Origin: Adiantum capillus-veneris
Lineage: Eukaryota > Streptophyta > Polypodiopsida > Polypodiales > Pteridaceae
DNA length: 64,000 bases
Direction: 5' to 3'
NCBI GenBank assembly: GCA_014529385.2
Contig: CM043950.1
Location: 72,392,435 to 72,456,434 of the forward strand
Positions 45,210 through 57,095 of the stretch are shown here, one piece after another (within the stretch, counting starts at the first letter, position 1; each line of letters opens with the position of its first letter). The position numbers and the translations under genes were made by a program. Under the pieces are notes generated by a model that had not been told where the DNA came from, made no database searches, and saw only the letters and a list, made by a program, of their open reading frames with translations.

Positions 45210-46783
45210 CTATTGACTGCTTGAGCCATCTAAGATATGGCGAGCAATGTTTTCTCGGCGCTCTTGGGCGCAAGGAAGCTGTTTGTGCAGCACATCCCAA
45301 GTAATTTGTTCCACATTGCTTAGACCTACAACTTGGCTTAAGGCCACGTTACAAAGCACACACCCCCGAATGTGTGTCGCAAATGCAGCATTGGCCAGAG
45401 ATTTATTTACAAGATATATAACTTGGGAGGCTTGAGATATGGTTGACAGGCATAGGATGCGGCTCACTGCTTTCATCATTGACACCCAAAATTGACCACA
45501 AGGAGTGTACTCCTTGTGGATTATCAAAAGCAGTCCTTGGGGAGCTTGCCAAGGTAATTGCAAAATTGACCACAAGAGAGTGCCATCTAGAAGCATTGGT
45601 GCCTACCATCTCCTCCCTAACCAGCATGCTCATCCAGCTCCACAACATTCTACAAAGAAATCAATAGGTAAATAAGATTTCAGAATGCAACAATGAAAAT
45701 TAACGTAATCACAAAACAAAAATCAATTAATACCTCTTGTTTTTCGTCGTCTTCATCGTTTATGCCTTTGCTATCAAGAGAAATAGATGAATTGGGAACC
45801 ATAGCAACACTCTCAAGTTCATCTATATGAACAGGCATAGGAGTGCATTGGGCTTCGAGCAATGCACGTGTAGCTACAAACTCATCGTCTGACACAGATG
45901 AGTGCGGTGCATCTGTCACCGCCACCATTGCCAACTCCACTGTATCTACCACACTCTCTCCAAGGGCAAGGAGGCTTCGATCCAAAGGATCGAAAGAGGG
46001 GTCAATGGCAAAGGACTCTATAGTGTCATAGAGGATGGATAGACACTCATCCATGCGGATGTCAAAAGTCTTTTCAAGATCATGTAGAAACAAATATTCC
46101 TCCCCATCTATCACAATTGGGGAGAGGTGTTCAAAAAAAACCTCCGGAGTTAATGTCTCCTCTGGCGCATCTGCAGCGGACTTAAAGGATGCTTCTGCAC
46201 CCTCATCACCCATGGAATTGGCGGCATCCATGACACCTCCTGGGTAGGTTAGGTCAAGAATATTGCCCTCTTTGCCTGCATCCCAAGGCGCTGTAATGGG
46301 CTCCTTTGTGTCCTTGACGACACCCCCAAGGCGCAAATGAGGCAAAATCACCTCAAATCTTTCAGGCTCCTTCGCAATAAGAAACACAAAAGTCGCCAAT
46401 CGACTTAGAAACTGGGTGCCGACCTTCTTCTTTTTCAAACATGAATCTTCAATGTACTGACCTGCCTCACCCGCAATTACACAAAATCGTTGAATTCGCT
46501 GGGTGAAAGGCTGATTGTCTTTGTGTATGTAGCGAAGCAAATCGCATGGAATCCACAATTCCCCTTGTCCGACAATTGGTACAGCATACTTGCCGATGTA
46601 AAATTCAAAAAATTCTAAGATAGGCTGAAAAGATTGGCTGTTTAGGTGAATAGTTGCATTCACATCAGGGAATTGGGTAAAGAAATTGTGAATATCGTCA
46701 CGATCTTGCCACTTGGTTGTTTGTAAAAACGCTTGGAAGTGTTGTAACGCCGTGGCTTCGGGAGGGGAGGAGGAGGATGCCAT
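45210..46783 (-). CDS. Unknown protein, about 350 residues in first exon
   Basis: I do not recognise the product. The main exon runs from an ATG at about 46783 (MASSSSPPEATALQHFQAFL) to a likely donor at 45733/45734 (CAAGAG/GTATTA), all open. Features are ILEFFEFYIGKYAVPIVGQG, LWIPCDLLRYIHKDNQPFTQ, FLSRLATFVFLIAKEPERFE, then an acidic, Ser-rich second half (EYLFLHDLEKTFDIRMDECL; DEDDEKQE). A second exon seems to start at 45649 after acceptor TTTGTAG and to end near 45210, with readable pieces in two frames (MLVREEMVGTNASRWHSLVV; SNVEQITWDVLHKQLPCAQE). The splice phase does not join cleanly, so the 3' end is uncertain or damaged. No signal peptide or membrane segment. The long open first exon suggests a fairly young gene copy. 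Another unknown gene lies upstream on the same strand. Confidence 0.6.
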
Positions 46784-46893
46784 AATGCTAGCTCTTAAAG
46801 TAGAAATGCAAAGAGTGTTGGAGCTCAAATGAGAGTATGAATAGGCAAAGAGTGTGAAAATGGTAGGGTTTAGGAGGCTTTATATAGCACACG

Positions 46894-46936
<43 letters not shown>

Positions 46937-46943
46937 AAAAAAA
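46894..46943. repeat. Poly-C (33) then poly-A (17) run
   Basis: An uninterrupted C run from about 46894 to 46926 is followed by an A run to 46943, just upstream of the minus-strand gene at 46783. The length could partly be an assembly artefact. Confidence 0.9.
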
Positions 46944-47147
46944 CAATAACTAAAATATTAAACAATTTTCATAAAGTAACACAAATAACAAGAAGTTATA
47001 AAAAACTTACAAACTAAATCACAATCATTTAACTCAAAAAACACATCACTACAACTTTAAGATAATGTGCATTGCCAAAATTTGATACAACCATCTGCTT
47101 GAACTTACAATTGTGATATTATAAAAAATTTAAGTACAAAACATAAC

Positions 47148-48511
47148 TACTCTAATGATAAAATCAAATTCTCTTCCGTCATCCACGCCTTTTCAATTTG
47201 AATCGTGCTCTCCATGCGGCTACCAATCTAGCAAAAAATAAATAAATTAGCATACCCAACTTAGAGCAGGGAATAATCAAAAGAACATAAATATAACATA
47301 ATTAAGAGAGAAAAATCATTCACCTTATGTCGTCCGATGCAAAATTTTGTATCTTCGAGTCCATGCTCTAAACCCATTATCACTAAGTGCTCTCGCACAT
47401 TGGCCAATGTCCAATGCTTGTTCACTTGGACGGTTTCAATGGCACCACTCAACAATTTGATTGCAATATCAAATACCTTAACTGTAGCATCGGTGGATTG
47501 CAATGGAATCCATTCACCAAGCTTGCACATCCACCTTTCATAGAAGTACCACACGTAAAGAGTGGAGCTCACCTTGATGAAACGGATAGCAATGCCGAAA
47601 CTTCCAACCTGACACCGAAAGCGATCTCCGTTGTGAAGTCCTTCAAGATACCCCCACTTCTTGCCAAGGATGGCTTCCAATGTATCATATTGTAGATCTT
47701 TGCAAACATACATAGTATTTGTATGATGGATAGGCAAAGATCCAAAGATGCTAGCGAAGACATGAGCAGGACAACACCATCCAAGCCCAACGGAACGCGA
47801 GGCTTTTCCAAATTTTAATGATGCTCTCACATCAGCTACAATCTTGTCTTTCAAAGACATTACAATGAATGCATCTGGCTTTGGCCACTCCATGCTACGC
47901 AAGGTTGTAGCCTCCAAAGGTTGTAGATCTCCGTAGCCTTCCTCATCTGTAGGTACAATGTACTTGTGGGTGTAGAAGAACACCCTCTGTCGTGCAAGGT
48001 TTGATGATGTTGTGTTGGAGAAGAGCATATCCCCAAGACTTGCATTCATGGCCGTAAATGTGCCTGAAAGGCACTAGAGTGGTTGCTCCTCCACAAGGCT
48101 AGAAGGAAAAACATCTACATAGAAACAAAACAGTCCGTGAGATGTAAAAAGTCCATTTTTTTATTACCACCAAAACCATTGAAGTGCAAGGGACATACAA
48201 TTACAAGGAAAATCCCTTGGGTTGGTGATCCCTCATAGACGCATGTGTCCAAACATGAAAACATGTTGAACGATTGCCACCGTACCCTTGTCTCTTACTT
48301 GCTTGAAGCCTAGTAGTCTTCCCTTTCAATGGAGATCAAAGTTTGTTCTTTCACGAACACGATGGGGACCGATTGCGAAAGGTTGCATGTAGACCCACGC
48401 ACCTTCTTGGAAAAGCTGAGGTTCCCATTCCTGCTCCTCATTCTTCGAGTTGTGGAGAACCATACTTTGAATGATGGGTTTGGGGCGTCTATTTTGACCA
48501 TTGTTTGCCAT
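47148..48511 (-). pseudogene. Unknown multi-exon gene, probably broken by one TAG
   Basis: Product not recognised. Likely exon 1 starts at ATG 48511 (MANNGQNRRPKPIIQSMVLH) and ends at a strong donor GAAG/GTGCGT near 48393. Exon 2 begins near 48098 after CCTTCTAG and runs to donor AAG/GTGAAT at 47324. Exon 3 (47227-47148, acceptor TTTGCTAG) gives IGSRMESTIQIEKAWMTEEN and stops. Exon 2 holds MNASLGDMLFSNTTSSNLAR from 48049, WPKPDAFIVMSLKDKIVADV, LGWCCPAHVFASIFGSLPIH and LSGAIETVQVNKHWTLANVR. A TAG lies in frame just before the MNASLGD segment (EEQPL-stop-CLSGTFTA), one change away from CAG. If translation begins at 48049 instead, a 262-codon frame plus the last exon is intact, so it may be a functional shorter gene. 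Confidence 0.6.
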
Positions 48512-48523
48512 GGATGCTTAAGT

Positions 48524-48780
48524 GGGAGCTTGAAATTGCAATGGAGAGCTTGGGGAAGGAGGAGGGAGACAAAGTTTAGAGAGAGAGTGGGAGCTTACAG
48601 TTGCAATGGAGAGCTTGAGGAAGGAGGAGGGAAATAGAGTTTAGAGAGAGTGGGAGCTTAAAGTTGCAATGGAGAGCTTGAGGAAGGAGGAGGGAGACAG
48701 TTTAGAGAGAGAGTGGGAGATTAAAGTTGCAATGGAGAGCTTGAAGAAGGAGGAAGGTGTAAGAGTTTAGAGAGAGAGTG
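48524..48780. repeat. Four-unit minisatellite upstream of the unknown gene
   Basis: Four units of 63-66 bp beginning GGGAGCTT...TTGCAATGGAGAGCTTG at 48524, 48589, 48652 and 48715. It lies directly upstream of the minus-strand ATG at 48511, so it would be in the promoter or 5' UTR, CT-rich on the sense strand. Confidence 0.92.
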
Positions 48781-49189
48781 AGAGCTTTGTGTTATGGAAA
48801 GGGGCTATGGAGGAAGGGAGTCTTGGGAAAAAGGTTCTAGAGTGAGAAAATGACTTTTTGATCATAGGGTAGGTTTGGGGGGAGTTTTGGATGGAATATT
48901 TTGAATTTATTTTTTTTTTGAAAATTTTGAAGTTTTAGGGTTTTTGCAAAAACGTATCTGTGGACCCACCACTCCCCCTTTTTCCCCCTCCCTCGTTTAC
49001 CCATCCACCTCCCTCTAGGATACAAAGCAATAAATGAGTGGACAACCCTATTATTCTCTCTACTTTCTTAGGTTCTAGACTTATATACATTGCTTTCTTC
49101 CTATTGGCTGGAGCCTAATTAACCTTAATCCTATATGGCCTTAGGAGAGTCCACATTTTTCCTAATGCCATACGTTCTATAGTGGCACA
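48781..49189. other. No gene seen
   Basis: AT-rich with purine runs. Possible promoter of the minus-strand unknown gene. Confidence 0.4.
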
Positions 49190-49610
49190 CTGGCAGGACT
49201 ACCAAAAATAGCAACTAACGTGCATCGTTGTGCAGAATTGCATGGAAAGTGATCCAAAATGGAATAGCGATGAAAAATAATGCATATCTATGTTTTTTAA
49301 GCTTATGCAAGTGATCCCACAAATTCATCGGTTTTTGGACACCGTTTGGAAATTTTCACATAAAAACTGGCATTTTTTGGGTCAAATTGAACTGAAAATG
49401 ACCTAGTTTTTGTCCAAAGTGGAAAAATGGCCCAAAATTTGACTCATCAGCTGAAAATTCCATGGGGAAGAGAGAGAGGGCTGCTTTTTAGTGAGAAAAC
49501 CTGCAATTTTCTCTTCAATTGTGCAATTGCTTTGATGGTTTCTCAATCTATGTGTAGTACGATCCCACGGGAGTCCCACCTCTTCGCAATCTTGGATCTG
49601 AGCTTGTGAG
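49190..49610 (+). repeat. Second copy of the element 3-type LTR fragment
   Basis: GTGGCACACTGGCAGG...GCATGGAAAGTGATCC and TTTTTGTCCAAAGTGGAAAA match 31290-31600 in the same order and orientation. It extends further to GTTTCTCAATCTATG...AGGGTTCCCCC. No coding region is attached. Confidence 0.65.
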
Positions 49611-50640
49611 GGAGTGAATTAGGGTTCCCCCTTATCAAAATGGTGAGTGGTCTTCAATATAGAAGCTCTTAAATCTCTTCAAAATAAAAAATTATCGGCA
49701 TGAAGGTGGAAGCTCATGTATTCCTTTCAATTGTTTGAAGTTATGACTATGTAATTGGGGGCGAGGCTAAATGTTTCCATGAAAGAGGTTTGGATTTTAA
49801 ATGGAATTTGTGCTTCTATGAGAGTTGAAGTTTCATGGTTTAAAGTTCAGTGTTTTTCAACATTATTTTAAACTAAAATTGGATGTGATTTGGTGATACT
49901 TTTATCACGAACATGCCTACAAAAACAAGTAAATTCCAAGCACTTATCTTCTCGTATCAGTAAAAAATCCCACTGTAACTAGTGTTCAGGGTTGAGAACC
50001 TGACTTATGCATGAAGAAACTAACCTAGTCTCAATAAACATGCTTTAACTTGTGGTAAGCGAACTCTAACTAGAGCAATACATGCTTTCTAATTGAATTG
50101 CTTTGTGTCAATGTATGCTCTTTACAAATCCTTTAGCACAAGATTACACTTGTAATCTGCCTATCCTCTTTGGATAACTAATAGTATTGAGTTGTGGTTC
50201 CCTATGGTTTATAGACAATCACCCAAAATGACTGGTAACGAGGATCACGATGTCGTACAACATTGCTGAGGAATCAACAATGTCCTGAATAACCATCTTG
50301 GTTAACTTTCAAGATTCACCAAAACCCAAACCGAGCCATTACCTCTATTGGTGATTTGGTAGATCCAAAAGTAATCTCATAGAGGTACTATACATAAAGT
50401 GCAAAATGCTTCATGAGCAGCTAATGTGATGAATATGCATGCCACTCCAAATCAGACTTTGCTAAACACTAGGGCCCATAACACCTAATGTGCATGCATT
50501 TAGCAAAAACATATCTGAACTTGCATATCCATGATAATAATTGCCAGTTCTTAAGGAGAACGTGTTGCTCCTAGCACATATGAAAGAAGAGTGTAAATAG
50601 TTATAAAAATACTTTCTATTGCAATCATTATTAGGGTCAA
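49611..50640. other. No gene seen
   Basis: AT-rich sequence with no convincing coding frame, RNA gene or repeat pair within the window. Confidence 0.45.
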
Positions 50641-50649
50641 GGGATAGGA

Positions 50650-50760
50650 TGGACATGCAGTCAAGGAGGGCCTATGTTTAGCAGGTCAAGGGCCTATATA
50701 GGGCATGGCTGGGAGGTGATGAGCATGCTCCAGTCCCTCAGTCTCATATTGGTATCAGAC
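50650..50760 (+). repeat. Possible LTR end with tRNA-iMet-like primer site
   Basis: CAGTCTCATA followed by TTGGTATCAGACTC at 50749-50762 has the layout of an LTR end plus primer site (the complement of initiator tRNA is TGGTATCAGAGC; one base is missing). A TATATAG box-like word lies about 50 bp upstream, as in the 56213 LTR. No partner LTR was found downstream. Confidence 0.4.
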
Positions 50761-50818
50761 TCAAGCGAGGGAGGAGACATGGAGGAGGGGGAAGCCTTGC
50801 ATGTTTTTGCAGGGAGAT

Positions 50819-50881
<63 letters not shown>
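50819..50881. repeat. (CT)n(CA)n microsatellite
   Basis: About 16 CT units run directly into about 15 CA units. Confidence 0.97.
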
Positions 50882-50883
<2 letters not shown>

Positions 50884-52289
50884 GTGGGAAAGCTCCATGA
50901 GGAGACCCTTTTCTTGATGCTGCAGGGTGGGCATGGCCCCTTGAATAGAGGAAGAGAAACTTGGCTGCGCGCATGGGAGGGGCCGCTAACAAGGAGATTG
51001 GGCCGGCAGATGACATGCACCAAATCAAGAGTGGATGATCTCCTCTTGCTTGTGAGAGGACGAGGAGCGGACTTCTATTCTGCAGCATGCCCAATCGATG
51101 TCCATGCAGCAATGCGGCTTGAACTCGCATGCCCTTTAAGTTGCGGCCATCAAACCTACATAGAACATTTGTTTAGGTTTTATATAAGAGCATGCCTTTT
51201 GGGGCTTAAGCACGGTAAAAGTGGCCAATCCATCTACACAACCCTTCTTCCCACTAACGCTTCCCACAATTTCCCTATCTAGCCATGATTGCAGTAGAGC
51301 ATACTAACACTTCAGATCTGCCATCGAACGAGTCAATTGTAGTACAAGCTATAGATCTACAAAATTGTGTACTCTCCACGAAGTAGAAAGTTATGGTCAT
51401 TAAAGTGGTATGGCTGTGATCCAACATGGATTAACAATAAACTTGGCATGGAGGGCCATGCAATATGCAAGTAGTTGCATTGTGGCTACAAGACATGTTT
51501 CCGCACGCGCGAAGTGGACTTCTAAGAGTCAGTAAGAAAGTCGGCTTTAACGTTTTCAATTATGACTTTATTGAATCTCGCACATCTCTCTACATTATAA
51601 GCAAGGCAAGCATGACAACTTATTCTTAGGAGATATTTTGTCCTCAGCATGGGGCAATCTGAGCATGTTCGGTAAGTCTTTAACATTTTTCATGCATGGC
51701 ATGTGATATCTTGAACGGCCATGATCATAGTTGCTAGCCGAATAAAGTATACCATCAAGGGTCTACCGTTATGAGTGAAAAATTCCCAATTTTGGCTTGG
51801 ATTTTTTTGGTCCTAAATGCAATGTTTGCTCCTCAGGTTTAGACAAGGCCTGTGACATGCTGGTACAAGCAAAGACTATGGCATGTAAGGTGCGGGTATT
51901 CCACAAGGCCAACAATTGATTACAATTTCAAGAAGCTGTAAAAAAAGTTTGCTAGGACATGAATCCTAGGCAAGTTGTTTTCCGTTGATGCAATGAGGCA
52001 AAGCAATGACAAGATCCACCTACTGTCGGCAAGCGTGATCCGACGACTTTTCAAAGACATCACGGGAGCAAGTCTCTCTATACAAATCCTCAAGATAACA
52101 GTAATCAAGCCAATTAGGTATGAGGTACATACTTTGCAAGACATTTTTTGCTTTTCAATACGTGGTACAATTCGACAAGGTCTATTATTTGTGAATGCAC
52201 GACAAAGTCGACTTTCTTTTGCTATGAATTTGTAAATTTGCAAGAGTATCTGTTAGCTATGAGCACCAGAACTACATGAGTACTTATGC
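50882..52289. other. No confident gene
   Basis: Moderately GC-rich at first (50900-51150), then AT-rich. It may be the interior of the LTR element suggested at 50650. No protein family recognised in any frame. Confidence 0.4.
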
Positions 52290-53089
52290 TCGCAAAACTG
52301 GGCTTCAGTTAGTAGAGAGGACGAAGCTCTGTTTGGGGATTGTGGACAGGGGGATAACAAGTTGTTGCAGATGAGAGAGGTAGTACCCCCTGGAGGACCG
52401 GATGTCCAAGCATTGAATGAGGGGGAGTGGGAGATATGAGTGTCCATGCAGGTGATTAGAGGCTCGCCTCGCAATCGCGGGCGAAGCGACATGTGGGGGT
52501 TGATAGGTTATGCCACCATAGCTTAGGCTCCTAAGCTCTAGGGTTTGCATCCCCGACGACCCCTAAAAAACATTTGATAGCTCCATTTTCTGAACAGTAT
52601 CATTGTACTCGTCTTCATTTATATGGCCATTGAACTCTCCCTTTATTTCCATCAACACAGATTTCACTTGAAGAACCTCCGCAACCACGACACTTACGAG
52701 TACAATACCTCTATATTTATGGCACTAAAGCATGAACATAGCTTTTTCTTTGAAAGCCTGTTTAGGCATAAATTTCTACAACACAGCACTCGCTCTCTCG
52801 CTTTGCCCGCACAGCAACAGAGGCGCAAGAGCGACTCTCTCTCTCTCTCTCTCTCTCTTCCCCACATGGTGCTGGGCTACTTTCATCGCGCCAAACACAG
52901 CGTGGTATGCTAGGAGTTGAGTCTGGTATGCTGGGAATTACGGTAATTCATTCATAATTTTGTCAAATTCTGTCATGGATAAAAAGTCACTTCCTTGTTG
53001 TTGTATTGTACTGAACAAACACTTCTTAATTGGTGTTGGGCATCTACTAACATCCTATGGCGGAAGGGGGAGCCCTTTACACGTGTCGC

Positions 53090-53383
53090 AATCTGCGACC
53101 TGAAAGCTAAAGTCCAAAAAAAAAACAAACCCCTTTGCACGCGATAAACAGGGAGAGAGGGGGAGAGAGAGAGGTAGCCGAAGGCGGCCGGCCGTACTAG
53201 TGTAATTATAATATACAGCTTACTTACATGTAGTGTAATCTGCGACCCGAAAGCTAAAGTCCAAAAAAAAAACAAACCCCTTTGCACGCGATAAACAGGG
53301 AGAGAGGGGGAGAGAGAGAGGTAGCCGAAGGCGGCCGGCCGTACTAGTGTAATTATAATATACAGCTTACTTACATGTAGTTA
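53090..53383. repeat. 147-bp tandem duplication
   Basis: Units 53090-53236 and 53237-53383, almost identical. Each has AATCTGCGACC, an A-run, a purine-rich GGGAGAGAGGGGGAGAGAG block and GGCGGCCGGCCG. Confidence 0.95.
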
Positions 53384-53604
53384 TATTATACAAGTCTTGG
53401 TGTGTCTCTCATTGGAAGCCTTCCAGCCCGTGTTGAAGCCGTTGGAACGTGGTGCTGCGCTACTCCTCACATGCGTTCTTCTACATTTATAGGCTACATG
53501 GGCTGCATCCTTCTCATGCCCTCCCTTCCACCAACCCACTTTCCCAGCTGTATATTGTAATTTATCATGAATTGAATCCAAATTTTCCCACGAGTCTTGT
53601 ACCT

Positions 53605-53884
53605 CAGTCTTTTCGTTTGACACTTAAGACATGTGTGCGAACTTAGAGTTATAATTAATTTGCACTTGAACTATGCAGTTCTTCCACTCTTACTTATGGT
53701 TGCTTTGCTTTTTCTCATTTTTGTAAGAGGAATATAGAATGTTACAGTCTTTTCGTTTGACACTTAAGACATGTGTGCGAACTTAGAGTTATAATTAATT
53801 TGCACTTGAACTATGCAGTTCTTCCACTCTTACTTATGGTTGCTTTTCTTTTTCTCATTTTTGTAAGAGGAATATAGAATGTTA
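53605..53884. repeat. 140-bp tandem duplication
   Basis: Units 53605-53744 and 53745-53884 starting CAGTCTTTTCGTTTGACACT; near-identical. A third, diverged version follows near 54510-54690. Confidence 0.95.
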
Positions 53885-54423
53885 CTCTCTTTCTTTTGAA
53901 TCTTGTCGCAAATCGGTACATTCTAAGAGTTATTCACCAGGAGAGCTTGAACGAAAATAGGGCATTGCAGGTTCGAGTCACTCTTAGAGTGATAATTGCT
54001 ATGTGTTTTGTTGATCCGTATCAAAAGAAAAAAAAACTTATGGTTAGACTAGAATCTCATTTGCAAAACATGTATTTTGAGAGAGAGAGAGAGAGACTCC
54101 ATGATCACTGGTATGGGTACTTTGATAGTCCGAGTCAATGACCTAGCTTTGCGATATAGATCACATTCACTTGTGCTATCATCTCGCTCATGTCAATTTG
54201 GTACTCCCCTCTTGGGCATGTAGTTATAATACATAGCTCTTGGAGTGTCTCTCATTGGAAGCCTTCCAGCACGTGTTGGAGCCGTTTGAACATGGTGATG
54301 CGCTACTCCTCACATGCGTTATTTTACATATATGGATTGCTTCCTTCTCATGCTGCGCTACTCCTCACATGAGTTATTCTACGTATATGGGTTGCTTCCT
54401 TCTCATCCCCACTTTCCAATAAT

Positions 54424-54496
54424 CATTGTATATTGTTTCTCATGAATTGAATCCAAAAAGCATTGTATATTGTTTCTCATGAATTGAATCCAAAAA
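54424..54496. repeat. 37-bp tandem duplication
   Basis: CATTGTATATTGTTTCTCAT...ATCCAAAAA is present twice. The 63-kb copy has it once. Confidence 0.95.
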
Positions 54497-54774
54497 TTCC
54501 CACCAAGTGTTGTACCTTAGTATTTTTGCTTGACACTTAAGAAATGCGTGTGCGCGCATGCATGCATGTTGTCTCAAACTTACATAACAAATGTCTCAAA
54601 TAGTTAATTATCTAAATTAAAAGAGATCATTTGGCAACTTGGAGTTAGAATTTATTTGCACTTGAAATATGCAGTTCTCCCACTCTTGTTTAACGTTGGG
54701 GAGAAATCGTTTTTCATAAACTAGTTGGCAAATGACATTTGAAAATCAACCAATATCTGTTCACCAATATTAAG

Positions 54775-55674
54775 TACAATTCAAAAGCATGCAGCTTGCA
54801 CATTTTTGAAAGCCAAGCTGATATTGTCAATTTTCATCACTGAATCGTGCACTAACTCTATGGTCTAGGGAGTTGGAACTAGAATCCCATCAAACCATGT
54901 ATAAGTTGATATTTGAAAATATAAAGTGCAAACTATTGCCCTATAGTATGGGCTTGTCTACGACCATCTTATCATCATTTGAATGGAGAAAGATTCGCAC
55001 CATCATTCATGAGTATTCATAGTTGGACAACGACCACAAAGAGGAGTTGGCAATGAACTTATGGTCCCGCACATAATACTATAAAAAGATATCTACAAAG
55101 ATGAAGAAGAACCTCATCAAGAATGGCTTTGCATGCCATCAAAAAAGGTTGTACAGTGACCGAAAAGTGAGTGCCTTGTGAATTCAATCAGAAGTTTCAA
55201 TCAAGGTCCAAGGATTTCCCTCACAATCAAAATCTCCAAGAACTCTCCTCCCAAAAATTTACAAAATTAGAGCATTGTCTGAAAAATTAGGATCAATTTA
55301 TCAATTAAAATTAAGATAAATTGACTAACACGAATATCGTTACACTTTTTCTTTGTTATGTAGAATGGAAAGAAAATTCTTTGCATAATGTTTTCATATT
55401 TATTATGGTTATGGTTAATTTCATTCAATATAGCTGGCTCACACAAGATCCATATGAGTTGCCTTTCATATTGGAGATTGATTGCATAAGTCATACAAAC
55501 TTTACCAAACATAAGGATAAAAATGGAATTCCGAATTGCATAATTATCATTGCTGCAAGAAACCGAATGTGAGATTAATTTATTATTGGGCATAATTGTA
55601 ACCTCATCCATCTCTTGCGCTCTGCCAAATTAGTGACCACCTAACCATAACCATCGGACAAGGATTAGGATTAT

Positions 55675-55678
<4 letters not shown>
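54775..55678. other. No gene seen
   Basis: AT-rich, no convincing coding sequence on either strand. Confidence 0.45.

Positions 55679-55733
<55 letters not shown>
55679..55733. repeat. (GA)n microsatellite followed by G-rich tract
   Basis: About 27 GA units, then GTGTGGGGGTGGGGTAGG and a run of nine Gs to about 55762. On the minus strand it spells a Ser/Leu repeat that is not a gene. Confidence 0.97.
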
Positions 55734-55737
<4 letters not shown>

Positions 55738-56212
55738 GTGGGGGTGGGGTAGGGGGGGGGGCAGCCCACGGCCTCACAATTTGCAACATTGGCTTGAGCA
55801 AAAAAATTCACATGCTTTCTTCTTGCAGCTTCTGGTCATAAAATTGGGAACTCAGCATTAGTAGAGGTATCTCATATTTCATGTGTATGTTGGCACAAAT
55901 GGGTCTCCCCTATTAGCATCTGGGGCTGCCCAATCCAACAATCGTCCCTGAGGTGAGAAAATGCACCATATAGATTGGTGAGCGCATGTAATATTATTTT
56001 TGGGTTTGATATATGCTCATTTAATCTTGTGAGAACTATTCTTTAACCTCATATCTGTATTACTATATATAGAAATCCACGAAGATGCTAAAAGAAGTTT
56101 GTCTTATGATCTGTACAAAACTATATACATGGCTCTAGGAGAATAGAAAGCCTAGGCCATAATCAAGCTATATACCAAGGTGGATCGTGTGATGAATGGA
56201 TAGAAGGCCTAG

Positions 56213-56354
56213 TGTCATGCCAAGGGCAAACCCAGGCGAGTAGGACTTGGGCCAAGGGCTGGCCGCTAAAGATGGACAGGGAGATTCTATGCCATGGTCT
56301 ATATAATGGGGTGTTGGGTGGAGAATCTCTATTACGTAGCTCCTGGGTCTTACA
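56213..56354 (+). repeat. LARD-like element 5' LTR
   Basis: 142 bp. Includes CTATATAATGGG, a plausible TATA box, about 50 bp before the LTR end. Confidence 0.92.
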
Positions 56355-56355
56355 T

Positions 56356-56367
56356 TGGTATCAGAGC
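56356..56367 (+). other. LARD-like element primer-binding site
   Basis: TGGTATCAGAGC one base after the LTR, complementary to the initiator tRNA 3' end. Confidence 0.92.
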
Positions 56368-57095
56368 TTGGTGAGAGAAAAGGGAAAGTAGCACTTGCTT
56401 TGGTCGTTTGCATGTTGCATGCAAGAAGCAAGGCAAAGTTTGCATGCCTCTCTTTGGGTCGTGGGCTGGTCTCTCAAGCCGGCGAGGAAGGAGAAGCCGA
56501 AGTAGGCTAGCTCGTGTGCTACTGCTCTAAGCCAAGGACGAAGAGTCGAAGCTCTCAACACCGTGGGTAGCAACCCTAAGTCGGGAAGGGGCAAGTTTTC
56601 AACGACGGCCGCGAATAATGTCGGTGCTCCAAACTTGATTTCCACTGCTCGTGACGCTAAATCAATCGGAGTACAAATTAGAAGCCGCACCCCATGTGAA
56701 ATTGACTAAGCTTTTGGCATGGCACAACAAACAATACTGTCCAAAGTAAATGCAGAATGTAAAATTGTGTGACGTGTATCATATACACCCTAATTTAGTG
56801 ATTGTGTATGCATCTCATAATGTGTTCGGCTGATTGTGTTAGCCGAGAGTATGTAACTGGTCTTACCAAAAATTACTATACCGAAAAATAAATTGGGCAT
56901 AACACTACCCAATTCAAGAAATGTACAATACTCTGAAGCCACATTCAAGTATGAAACAGTGTCTAGAACATAACATGTTCAAAAGACATATAACTACTGT
57001 TCCCTGCACCAAAACTGGAGTTTATGTCGGATCACGAACTCATGCATCATGCTTACATTGGCGTCCATGTGCACACTCCTTTTTTTGATGCGTTC

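Larger units (their letters stand above)
52290..54774 (-). mobile_element. LINE 5'-end fragment (copy of 62147-63484)
   Basis: Aligns with the LINE at 60.4-63.5 kb from its 5' end (shared end ...CTGTTCACCAATATTA at 54774 and 63484) through the 5' UTR and the first roughly 65 codons of ORF1 (THISHSPSFNAW; SSLLTEAQF), then stops at 52290. It is about 1.1 kb longer than the other copy because of internal tandem duplications. It keeps the 5' part and lacks the rest, the reverse of normal LINE truncation. Confidence 0.75.

Noticed and set aside
50694-51282. Plus- and minus-strand frames of 109-202 codons
   Set aside because: Their middle is the CT/CA microsatellite (Ser-Leu and Thr-His or Cys-Val runs); the flanks resemble no protein family.
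55604-55861. Short frames across the GA repeat near 55.7 kb
   Set aside because: Low-complexity translations only.
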